From Pseudomonas sp. IAC-BECa141 (GTDB lineage Bacteria > Pseudomonadota > Gammaproteobacteria > Pseudomonadales > Pseudomonadaceae), in contig NZ_CP065410.1 of assembly GCF_020544405.1 (NCBI RefSeq), positions 1-64,000 of the forward strand: a stretch of 64,000 bases of DNA, given 5' to 3'. Both the position numbers and the translations under genes were made by a program. The notes under the pieces were generated by a model. The model was not told the origin of the DNA. It saw nothing but the letters and a program-made list of their open reading frames with translations, and did no database searches. The stretch's first letter is position 1. Every line of letters starts with the position of its first letter. Below, one piece after another: positions 50,311 to 58,132 of the stretch.

Positions 50311-51007
50311 TATCTTTACCCTTACTTGCGTTTGACTCAGGCACATGCAGGAACTGGAACGCTCATCAGCGGAAAAGTCTGTGCATCTGCCTCCGTATAA
50401 GGTGCCCCGAAGCGCGTGTTTACGGCTCTCCGGCAGGCGAAAAAAGGCGCAACTATTCCGATGCAAGGTTGCGCCGTCTAATGCCGTAAACGCCTACCCT
50501 ATGCCGAATCGGCATGAGCTTTTTCAAATGAAACTGGCGTCCCAACCGGTTCGAATACGACATTTCGGCAGGCATAAGTGCCGTGAACCGGCCATTACAG
50601 CGTAGGTTGGTTGTTTTTTGAACGAGTGATTTCGACAAAAAATTCAGGAAAAAGCCTACGTTCGGAATCTAAATGTCCGACTTACTTGATCGACTCTTTC
50701 TCGATATACGGTCGCGACGAAACACCGCGAAATGCTTTCGCATGCAGTGTGGGCGATAAAAAAGACGAGCAGAACGCTCTGGATCAACGTTTTGTCACGT
50801 TGCAAGCCCAGCGCAAGTCCGTCGAACCGCTCCGGTTGGCGGACTTGCGTCGCAGCTTTTACCCTGACCCGGCCCTCATCGCAGGCACTCCCTGTACCCG
50901 TAGGTCACTCCGACCCTGCAACAGTCAGAACGTCCCGGCCCCCTGGTCATGCACCGGCCTTCCTCGGGCGGGTGCAATAGAGGACAGCCTCTCGGCTGCC
51001 CTCATGT
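50311..51007. other. Long intergenic region upstream of gltP, with structured elements and no convincing gene
   Basis: About 700 bases. A nested hairpin with a minus-strand T run lies at 50418-50491. 50600-50710 is AT-rich and a likely promoter zone for gltP. A strong hairpin lies at 50812-50849: CGCAAGTCCG/CGGACTTGCG outside AACCG/CGGTT. A hairpin just after the Ivy gene (50980-51003, GGCAGCC/GGCTGTC type) may end that transcript. Open frames here (for example 50611-51177) show no protein-like features. Confidence 0.5.
50418..50491 (-). promoter_or_regulatory. Possible transcription attenuator in the gltP leader
   Basis: On the minus strand GGCGCAAC and GTTGCGCC (50475-50446) form a stem followed by six T residues (50445-50440), an intrinsic-terminator layout 130 bases before gltP. 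The structure is enclosed by a 9-bp closing stem GTTTACGGC/GCCGTAAAC (50491-50483 with 50426-50418) whose second arm lies after the T run. It may terminate a short RNA or attenuate gltP. Confidence 0.5.
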
Positions 51008-51472
51008 TCAATACCAGTTCGGATCTTTCTTCAGTGTTTCCATCAACAGATCCTGCATGCCCTGGTCGGGCTTGCCGAGGAAGCGGTAGGTCGCATGTCG
51101 CGTTGGCGACTTGTCGGCCGGCAATCCTTCGGGCACATCGACCAGCATGGCGTAGGCGTCTTTCTTGTCGAAGCTGAAGGCGACGATCAGGCGGTGGTTG
51201 AGGCATTTGTCCTGCGATTCGCAGAGCGGCCCCACCAGATATTGATCGCCATCTTCGGTGACGGCATTCATCTGTTGGTCCGGCGCGCCGGACAGGTTCA
51301 TCACCCATTCCGGCAGGCGTTCTTCCTTCTTCACCACGCCTTCCCAGGTTTCCCTGTATTGCGGGTCGGAACTCAACAGCTCGTTGACCCGCGTCTGGCC
51401 GTCATTGGCCGCCATCGCCATGGCACTACCGCCCAGGAGCAGGGCGGCTGCCAGCGTCTTTAAACCCTTCAT
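51008..51472 (-). CDS. Ivy-family (inhibitor of vertebrate lysozyme-like) periplasmic protein
   Basis: This 154-residue exported protein has a signal peptide (MKGLKTLAAALLLGGSAMAMA) and an Ivy-like core (WEGVVKKEERLPEWVMNLSG…HRLIVAFSFDKKDAYAMLVD…RFLGKPD). Ivy proteins block lysozyme with a loop CKPHDC; here the corresponding loop is C84-ESQDK-C90, one residue longer and without the histidine. It may therefore be a non-inhibitory paralogue. Position next to algB matches the Pseudomonas gene order. It lies directly before the small UPF0391 gene on the same strand. Confidence 0.82.
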   Translation of the reverse strand: MKGLKTLAAALLLGGSAMAMAANDGQTRVNELLSSDPQYRETWEGVVKKEERLPEWVMNLSGAPDQQMNAVTEDGDQYLVGPLCESQDKCLNHRLIVAFSFDKKDAYAMLVDVPEGLPADKSPTRHATYRFLGKPDQGMQDLLMETLKKDPNWY

Positions 51473-51474
51473 GT

Positions 51475-51660
<186 letters not shown>

Positions 51661-51706
51661 TTAAGGGTGTTGCCGGTCTTGGCGCGGGGGCGCCCAGATT
51701 CGTTGA

Positions 51707-51991
51707 TTAGAAAACCCAGCGTTCTTCACGGGGCATGTCGCCCAGCGGCTGTGGTTGGTCGACGTCCATCATGCGCATTGCGCCGTTGTCTGCCTGGCTG
51801 CTGCTGACGGCGCTGAAGTGGGTCTGTGTCGCGTGTTGCATGTAAATCAGGGGCTCAGGATGCTGACTCTGCTCCCAGCGCAGGTATTGCTGGCAAGCGA
51901 CCAGCGTAATCAGGAGCGCAAGTGCGCCAAACAAGGCCTGCTGCAAGTGCAGTGGCGAAATACGCATTTGGGCGGCACGTGGGCGAGTCAT
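51707..51991 (-). CDS. Hypothetical single-pass membrane protein upstream of algB
   Basis: A 94-residue protein starting MTRPRAAQMRISPLHLQQAL, with one hydrophobic segment (LFGALALLITLVA, about 22-34) and a polar C-terminal part ending PQPLGDMPREERWVF. GAGGAAC precedes ATG 51991; the frame is open upstream to 52177 but that part lacks coding character. It is divergent from algB. No known domain is recognised. A role linked to AlgB/KinB is suggested only by position. Confidence 0.6.
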   Translation of the reverse strand: MTRPRAAQMRISPLHLQQALFGALALLITLVACQQYLRWEQSQHPEPLIYMQHATQTHFSAVSSSQADNGAMRMMDVDQPQPLGDMPREERWVF

Positions 51992-52418
51992 CCTGGGTTC
52001 CTCACTCTTGTTCGGTTGGGGCAGTGCATTTCTGCCCGGGCTGAGAGAGGTATTGCAGCCTGCATGCCAGCTTTTTTGTTTTAAAAAAATCAATAAAATC
52101 AGTTGGTTACAGATGTAGTGAAAATTCCTGACGACGCATCCTGCACGATGACCCCCGCAGGCTCGTGCGTAATGCACGATTATTTCGTAAGAAAAATCAT
52201 TCTTTTTGAATTGAGTGCAGGGTGCAGATGTCAGAAAAGTAGGCAGGAAACCGACTTGAAACGGTGCGATGTTTAAAAAATCAACAAAATCAGAGGATTA
52301 GCCGTTATGGCAGGAGAGAGCTACCCTGCAATGGCTGGAATCGATCAGAATCAACCATGCAACTTGCCCGATTTTTCCGGGACTAACCCAAGACATTTAC
52401 TTATGGAGCGTAGGAAAA
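51992..52418 (+). promoter_or_regulatory. AT-rich intergenic region upstream of algB
   Basis: About 430 bases with low GC. An inverted repeat TCGTGC-GTAAT-GCACGA lies at 52163-52179, with a further direct copy of GCACGAT at 52143-52149, a possible operator. The algB ribosome site (GGAGCGTAGGAAAA) immediately precedes the ATG. No tRNA or obvious small RNA was seen, and no sigma-factor site was assigned. Confidence 0.45.
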
Positions 52419-53765
52419 ATGGAATCAGCCACTGAGCACCAAGGCCGCATTCTGCTGGTGGACGATGAATCCGCCATCCTGCGAACCTTCCGTTATTGCC
52501 TCGAAGACGAAGGTTATACAGTCGCCACCGCCAACAGCGCGGCCCAGGCTGACGCGCTGTTGCAACGTCAGGTGTTCGATCTTTGCTTCCTTGATTTGCG
52601 CCTTGGCGAAGACAACGGTTTAGATGTGCTGGCGCAAATGCGCATCCAGGCGCCGTGGATGCGGGTAGTGATCGTCACCGCCCATTCGGCCGTCGACACT
52701 GCGGTGGATGCGATCCAGGCTGGCGCCGCCGATTATCTGGTCAAGCCGTGCAGTCCGGATCAACTGCGCCTGGCGACTGCCAAGCAGCTTGAGGTACGTC
52801 AGCTTTCGGCGCGCCTGGAAGCCCTGGAAGGCGAGATCCGCAAACCCAAGGACGGTCTCGATTCCCACAGCCCGGCGATGAAAGTCGTACTCGAAACGGC
52901 GCGGCAAGTGGCGAGTACTGACGCCAACATCCTGATTCTCGGCGAGTCCGGCACCGGTAAAGGTGAATTGGCCCGAGCCATTCACGGCTGGAGCAAGCGC
53001 GAGAAGAAATCCTGCGTCACTATCAACTGTCCGTCGCTGACCGCCGAACTGATGGAAAGCGAGCTGTTCGGTCACAGTCGCGGCGCGTTTACCGGGGCCA
53101 GTGAAAGTACCTTGGGACGGGTCAATCAGGCTGATGGCGGCACGCTGTTTCTCGACGAGATCGGCGATTTTCCGTTGACGTTGCAACCCAAGTTGCTGCG
53201 TTTCATTCAGGACAAAGAATACGAGCGGGTGGGGGATCCGGTCACCCGCCGGGCCGATGTGCGCATCCTCGCCGCCACCAACCTCAATCTCGAAGACATG
53301 GTGCGCGACGGCCGTTTCCGTGAAGACCTGCTCTATCGCCTGAACGTCATTACCCTGCATTTGCCGCCGTTGCGCGAACGCGCCGAAGACATCCTGACCC
53401 TGGCCGACCGGTTCCTTGCACGCTTTGTGAAGGAATATGCGCGCCCTGCGCGGGGCTTCAGTGACGAGGCCCGCGAAGCGCTGCTCGGCTACCGCTGGCC
53501 GGGCAACATTCGCGAGCTGCGTAACGTGGTCGAGCGAGCGAGCATCATCTGCCCGCAGGAGCGCGTGGAAATCAGCCACCTCGGCATGGCCGAACAACCG
53601 GCGAACAATGCGCCACGGGTTGGCGCCGCGTTGAGCCTCGATGAGTTGGAGAAAGCCCACATCGGCGCGGTATTGGCGACTGCCGGGACCCTCGATCAGG
53701 CGGCCAAGACCTTGGGGATTGACGCTTCGACACTGTATCGCAAGCGCAAGCAGTACAACCTGTGA
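52419..53765 (+). CDS. algB: Alginate biosynthesis response regulator AlgB (NtrC family)
   Basis: AlgB is the two-component regulator that activates algD and other genes in Pseudomonas. The 448-residue protein has a receiver domain with phospho-acceptor D59 (FLDLRLG) and K109. An AAA+ core follows with Walker A GESGTGKGE from residue 175, the sigma-54 contact loop GAFTGA from 222 and GTLFLDEIGDFPL. A C-terminal Fis-type helix-turn-helix (about 412-448) completes it. kinB starts 11 bases after its stop in the same direction. AlgB is reported to act without phosphorylation in alginate induction in P. aeruginosa. Confidence 0.96.
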   Translation: MESATEHQGRILLVDDESAILRTFRYCLEDEGYTVATANSAAQADALLQRQVFDLCFLDLRLGEDNGLDVLAQMRIQAPWMRVVIVTAHSAVDTAVDAIQAGAADYLVKPCSPDQLRLATAKQLEVRQLSARLEALEGEIRKPKDGLDSHSPAMKVVLETARQVASTDANILILGESGTGKGELARAIHGWSKREKKSCVTINCPSLTAELMESELFGHSRGAFTGASESTLGRVNQADGGTLFLDEIGDFPLTLQPKLLRFIQDKEYERVGDPVTRRADVRILAATNLNLEDMVRDGRFREDLLYRLNVITLHLPPLRERAEDILTLADRFLARFVKEYARPARGFSDEAREALLGYRWPGNIRELRNVVERASIICPQERVEISHLGMAEQPANNAPRVGAALSLDELEKAHIGAVLATAGTLDQAAKTLGIDASTLYRKRKQYNL

Positions 53766-53775
53766 GCATCTGCCG

Positions 53776-55566
53776 ATGAAACTGGCGATGAAGTTGCGGA
53801 CCCGCTTGTTCCTGAGCATATCCGCACTGATCACCGTGGCCTTGCTCGGGCTGTTGCTCGGGCTGGTCAGCGTGATGCAGATGGCCGGGACCCAGGAGGC
53901 GTTGATCCGCAACAACTTCGTCACCCTCGATCTCGGACTCAAACTGCGCCAGACCCTCGGCGATCAGCTGATCATGATGCTTGCCGAGAAGCCCGACCCC
54001 GTGGCGTTCGAGGCGTCCAAACGGCGTTATTTCGAATTGCTCGACGAGGGCATCGCCCAGGAACAGAAAGACGACGACCGTCCATACGGTTTCAGCCAGG
54101 CAAAAGCCGATTACCTGAACTTCCTCCAGGCGTTCGACATTTCACGCGACCCGGCAGCTGCCCTGACTGGCGGTGGCGATTTGCGGGAGCGCTTCAATAC
54201 GCTACGCAACGGATTGATCACCGAGCACAAACACGCACTGGACAACATCAATTCGGTCCAGCACGCCGCCCGCGACCGCGCGTTGCTGATTTCCGGCCTG
54301 CTTGGGCTGGTTGGGCTGGCAGTGCTGATCATCGGCTTCATCACCGCCCAAGGCATTGCCCGGCGTTTTGGTGCGCCGATCGAGGCGCTGGCCAAAGCGG
54401 CGGACAATATCGGCCAAGGCAATTTCGAAGTGATGCTGCCGGTATCTTCGGCGATGGAGATCAACCTGTTGACCCGCCGCTTCGGGCTGATGGCCGAAGC
54501 TTTGCGCGAACACCAGGCGACCAATGTCGACGAATTGCTTGCCGGCCAGCAGCGCCTGCAGGCGGTACTCGACAGCATCGATGACGGCTTGCTGATGATC
54601 GATCGTCAGGGACGTCTGGAACACTTGAACCCTGTGGCCCAGCGACAACTGGGCTGGGACAGCGACCGTTTCGGCGAGGGTCTGGGTACGGCGCTTCAGC
54701 GTCCGGAACTGGATGCACAACTGCAACTGGTGTTGCGCGGTGGCACGCTGGAGCGAGCGCCGGATGATTTGAGCATCGAAGTCGATGGCGAATCGCGTCT
54801 GCTGACCTACAGTCTTACGCCGGTCAGCCATACCCAGGGGCACATCCTCGGCGCCGTGATGGTGTTGCATGACGTCACCGAGCAGCGCGCCTTCGAGCGG
54901 GTGCGCAGCGAGTTCGTGCTGCGTGCGTCCCACGAATTGCGCACACCGGTCACGGGCATGCACATGGCGTTCGGCCTGTTCCGCGAGCGGGCGAAGTTTC
55001 CACCGGAGTCTCGCGAGTCCGACCTGCTCGACACGGTCAACGAAGAAATGCAGCGCCTGATGCAGTTGATCAACGATCTGCTGAATTTCTCGCGGTATCA
55101 GAGTGGGTTGCAGAAGCTCACGCTGGCGCCGTGTTCCATCGAAGACTTGCTGGAACAGGCGCGTTTGCGTTTCGCCGATTCAGCGGCCGAGAAGGGCGTT
55201 GCCCTGCAGGTCGAAGCGCAAGGTCCGCTGCCACGCCTGCAGGCGGATCAGGCGCAGCTCGATCGAGTCCTCGACAACCTGATCGACAACGCGTTGCGCC
55301 ACACCGCGCGTGACGGGCTGATCCGCTTGCAGGCCCGGCGCCATGGCGAGCGGGTAATCATCAGCGTCGAAGACAACGGCGAAGGGATTGCTTACGGTCA
55401 GCAAGGGCGGATTTTCGAACCCTTCGTCCAGGTCGGCAGGAAGAAGGGCGGTGCCGGGCTGGGACTGGCGCTGTGCAAGGAAATCGTCCAGCTGCACGGT
55501 GGACGGATGGGCGTTTACTCGCGGCCGGGGCAGGGCACGCAGTTCTACATGGCGCTGGCCGTCTAG
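53776..55566 (+). CDS. kinB: Alginate biosynthesis sensor histidine kinase KinB
   Basis: KinB is the membrane sensor that phosphorylates and dephosphorylates AlgB. The 596-residue protein has two membrane segments (about 12-37 and 168-193) enclosing a helical periplasmic sensor domain of about 130 residues. HAMP (GIARRFGAPIEALAKAADNIGQGNF) and PAS-like regions follow, then the H-box RASHELRTPVTG with His386, the N-box NLIDNALRH and G-boxes DNGEGIA and GAGLGLALCKEI. Start ATG 53776 is taken 11 bases after algB. Its TAG stop overlaps the stop codon of the convergent EAL gene. Confidence 0.95.
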   Translation: MKLAMKLRTRLFLSISALITVALLGLLLGLVSVMQMAGTQEALIRNNFVTLDLGLKLRQTLGDQLIMMLAEKPDPVAFEASKRRYFELLDEGIAQEQKDDDRPYGFSQAKADYLNFLQAFDISRDPAAALTGGGDLRERFNTLRNGLITEHKHALDNINSVQHAARDRALLISGLLGLVGLAVLIIGFITAQGIARRFGAPIEALAKAADNIGQGNFEVMLPVSSAMEINLLTRRFGLMAEALREHQATNVDELLAGQQRLQAVLDSIDDGLLMIDRQGRLEHLNPVAQRQLGWDSDRFGEGLGTALQRPELDAQLQLVLRGGTLERAPDDLSIEVDGESRLLTYSLTPVSHTQGHILGAVMVLHDVTEQRAFERVRSEFVLRASHELRTPVTGMHMAFGLFRERAKFPPESRESDLLDTVNEEMQRLMQLINDLLNFSRYQSGLQKLTLAPCSIEDLLEQARLRFADSAAEKGVALQVEAQGPLPRLQADQAQLDRVLDNLIDNALRHTARDGLIRLQARRHGERVIISVEDNGEGIAYGQQGRIFEPFVQVGRKKGGAGLGLALCKEIVQLHGGRMGVYSRPGQGTQFYMALAV

Positions 55567-57179
55567 GCTTCGTCGTCGAGTCGGCGTCCGGCGAGTCGTC
55601 GGCCACGGGTGATCAATTCGATGAACTGCACCGCGCTCAAGGCGTGGGCGAACAGCCAGCCCTGGCCGAATTTCACCCCTTCGCTGCTCAGCAGCTCGGC
55701 CTGGGATTCATATTCGATGCCTTCGGCGATCACCTTCAGGTCCAGTGCCTGGGCCATGTGGATAATGTGCGGCGCAACACCACTGCTGGCGGCATCATGC
55801 CCGAGGGCGTCGATGAACGCCTTGTCGATCTTCAGGCAGTCCACGGGCAAGGTTTGCAGATAGGCGAGGCTGCAATAGCCGGTGCCGAAATCGTCGATCA
55901 GCACCTGATGGCCGACATCACGCAGCGCTTGCAGGTTTTCCCTGGCCACCACCACATCGATCAGACCGCGTTCGGTCACCTCGAACGCAATCTGCCGCGC
56001 CGCGACCCGGTGCAGGGTCAGCAGCCGCGCCATGACCTGGCCGATGCGCGGCACCATCACGTCGCAGGCGGCCAGGTTCACCGAGATATACAGCTGCGGG
56101 TTGGCCCGCAGCAACTGGCCCAACTGTTCGAGCAAGCGCTGCAGGACGAAGTCGGTCATCTGGCGAATCTGCCCGGTGTTTTCGGCCATCGGGATGAACA
56201 GGTCGGGACTGGTCAGCGTGCCGTCCGGTCGGCGCCAGCGCAGCAGCGCTTCGGCGCCGACGCAGTTGCGGCTGTCGAGATCGAAAATCGGCTGATAAAG
56301 CACCTGCAATTCACCCCGACGAATCGCGCCGTGCAACTCGGCGTCCAGCGACTGGCGCTGGCGTACGATCCAGAACACCAGAACGCCCACCACCGCACCG
56401 AGCACCAGACAGAAGGGCACCATCCACCACCAGAGCTGCGGAATGTGCATGCCCGTGCGTGGGCTGATCAACACCAGTTGATATTCCGGGTTGTCGGTGG
56501 GCATGCGGTAGATCAGGCGCGACTGGGTGACTTGCAGCGCATCCCGGGTTTTCGGCGGCCAGGGTTGCGCGGGTGGCCAGGTCTGTGGAACGCCGAGTAC
56601 CGGAATCGCCCGGGTGCCGTGATCCAGCACCACCAACAGACTGCTGCCGGGCGACAGGTCGACCATGTCGGTCAGGTGCCCGCGTGAGGTGGCCACGCGA
56701 AAATTGCCGCGCCCGAGCATCAGCGCCGCGCGGTTTTCATCGGGTTCGGTGGTGGTGTTCAGCCAGTAGCTGTAGGTCGGACCTTTGATGTCCGGAGGAC
56801 GGATCACCGACAGGCCATCCTGGCGCGGACGGTTGGAACAGATCCGCGTGGCGTCCATGTAGGCGGCTTCGTAGACGAAGCGATAGTTGAACGTCACTTG
56901 CTGCAACGTGGCGATCATCTCGTCGTCGCAGCTGCGCAAGGGTTGGGCTTCGAGGTCGTCGAGGCTTTCGCGCAACTGGCCGAACAGTTGCTCCAGACGC
57001 GCCAGGAAGCGCTCGCCCTGGGCATTCATTTCCTGGCTTTCGCTTTGCTCGACCTGGCGCACGGCCACGAACAGCCCGCCGGTGATCAGCAGGCTCGCAC
57101 TGAGGACAGCCGCGATCATCGCCAGAAACCAGGGGCGATAAAACCAGCTACGCAGCGTCTCTCGGGTAGCAACCATCAT
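55563..57179 (-). CDS. Membrane-bound EAL-domain c-di-GMP phosphodiesterase with CSS-type periplasmic domain
   Basis: This 538-residue protein has two membrane segments (about 12-40 and 232-255) flanking a periplasmic domain with two cysteines (RSCDDE and RICSNRP), the layout of CSS-motif sensors that answer to DsbA/DsbB redox state. The motif reads CSN rather than CSS. A C-terminal EAL domain follows (GAEALLRWRRPDG, DDFGTGYCSLAYL, KIDKAFID, AEGIE), with catalytic residues present, so c-di-GMP hydrolysis is expected. Start ATG 57179 is one of two adjacent ATGs; an upstream extension to 57200 is less likely. Confidence 0.87.
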   Translation of the reverse strand: MMVATRETLRSWFYRPWFLAMIAAVLSASLLITGGLFVAVRQVEQSESQEMNAQGERFLARLEQLFGQLRESLDDLEAQPLRSCDDEMIATLQQVTFNYRFVYEAAYMDATRICSNRPRQDGLSVIRPPDIKGPTYSYWLNTTTEPDENRAALMLGRGNFRVATSRGHLTDMVDLSPGSSLLVVLDHGTRAIPVLGVPQTWPPAQPWPPKTRDALQVTQSRLIYRMPTDNPEYQLVLISPRTGMHIPQLWWWMVPFCLVLGAVVGVLVFWIVRQRQSLDAELHGAIRRGELQVLYQPIFDLDSRNCVGAEALLRWRRPDGTLTSPDLFIPMAENTGQIRQMTDFVLQRLLEQLGQLLRANPQLYISVNLAACDVMVPRIGQVMARLLTLHRVAARQIAFEVTERGLIDVVVARENLQALRDVGHQVLIDDFGTGYCSLAYLQTLPVDCLKIDKAFIDALGHDAASSGVAPHIIHMAQALDLKVIAEGIEYESQAELLSSEGVKFGQGWLFAHALSAVQFIELITRGRRLAGRRLDDEA

Positions 57180-57251
57180 GGATATCCGAAGAATTACCAA
57201 TGAGTTATAGCTGCTGATTGCGTTTTCGCCCTGACCGTCGGGCGGGCGTCA

Positions 57252-58031
57252 TTATTTTGTCTGATTCAACACCAGCAGCAACGCTGCCGTTTGTGCATCC
57301 GGCGTGCCGTCAAAGCGCGTCGGGCGGTAGTGCATCTGGAAGGCCGCGAGCACATGACGGGTCGCTACATCAAGCTCGCCGGTCTGCGGCGTCGAGTAGC
57401 CCAGGCGCGCCAGTTGGCTCTGGAACCAGGTGATGCTCGGCAGTTCGGCATCGAACTGCGCCTGTTGGCGTGCCACCGCTTGTTCATTGGGCCAGAGCCC
57501 CAGCCCTTCGGCGGCCAGGCGCTTCCATGGGAACAGTGGCCCCGGGTCGAGCTTGCGCAGCGGGGCGATGTCGCTGTGGCCGATGATGTGGCGCGGGCTG
57601 ATGCCCTGGCGTTTGCTGATGTCCTTGAGCAGAACGATCAGCGATTGCACCTGGGCTTCGCTGTAGGGATACCAGAGGCGACCGGTCGGTGTGTCCTTGA
57701 AACCCGGATTGACGATTTCGATGCCGATCGAGCTGGAGTTGAGCCAGGTACGGCCTTGCCATTCGCTTTCGCCGGCATGCCAGGCACGCAGGTTCTCGTC
57801 CATCAGCTTGTAGATGGTGGCGTTCTTGTCGTCGCCGATCAGGTAATGGCTGCTGACTTCGCCGTGGGTCAGCAATTGCAGTGAGCGTTCGAGCGAGGCG
57901 GACGTGTAGTGCACGATCACAAACTGCACGCGACTGTCGTGATTGAGCGAAGGATGGCTGGTGTCAAAACGCGGGCCGCTGGCACAACCGGCCAGGAGGA
58001 TCAGCGACACGAGGAGGGTAAAAAATTTCAT
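57252..58031 (-). CDS. N-acetylmuramoyl-L-alanine amidase lipoprotein (AmiD/AmpDh-type)
   Basis: This outer-membrane-type lipoprotein amidase cleaves the amide between MurNAc and the stem peptide. The 259-residue precursor has lipobox LLAGC with C16. An Amidase_2 domain carries zinc ligands in FVIVHYTSA and GHSDIAPLRKLDPG, and a C-terminal peptidoglycan-binding domain (about 190-255) follows. P. aeruginosa AmpDh2 occupies the same place between kinB and dgcH, so this is the likely orthologue. Start ATG 58031 is chosen because it precedes the signal sequence directly. Confidence 0.9.
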   Translation of the reverse strand: MKFFTLLVSLILLAGCASGPRFDTSHPSLNHDSRVQFVIVHYTSASLERSLQLLTHGEVSSHYLIGDDKNATIYKLMDENLRAWHAGESEWQGRTWLNSSSIGIEIVNPGFKDTPTGRLWYPYSEAQVQSLIVLLKDISKRQGISPRHIIGHSDIAPLRKLDPGPLFPWKRLAAEGLGLWPNEQAVARQQAQFDAELPSITWFQSQLARLGYSTPQTGELDVATRHVLAAFQMHYRPTRFDGTPDAQTAALLLVLNQTK

Positions 58032-58132
58032 GGCAGAGGGCAGTACACGCAAGACGATAATGCAACAGTGTAACGTATCGCCTCGCGCTTCGACGCTTGA
58101 AGGGGTGATTTAAACAATATGGAACAATTGCC

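Noticed and set aside
50611..51177. 188-codon plus-strand frame upstream of and opposite the Ivy gene
   Set aside because: No start context, low-complexity basic/serine residues, and it runs antisense into a recognised gene.
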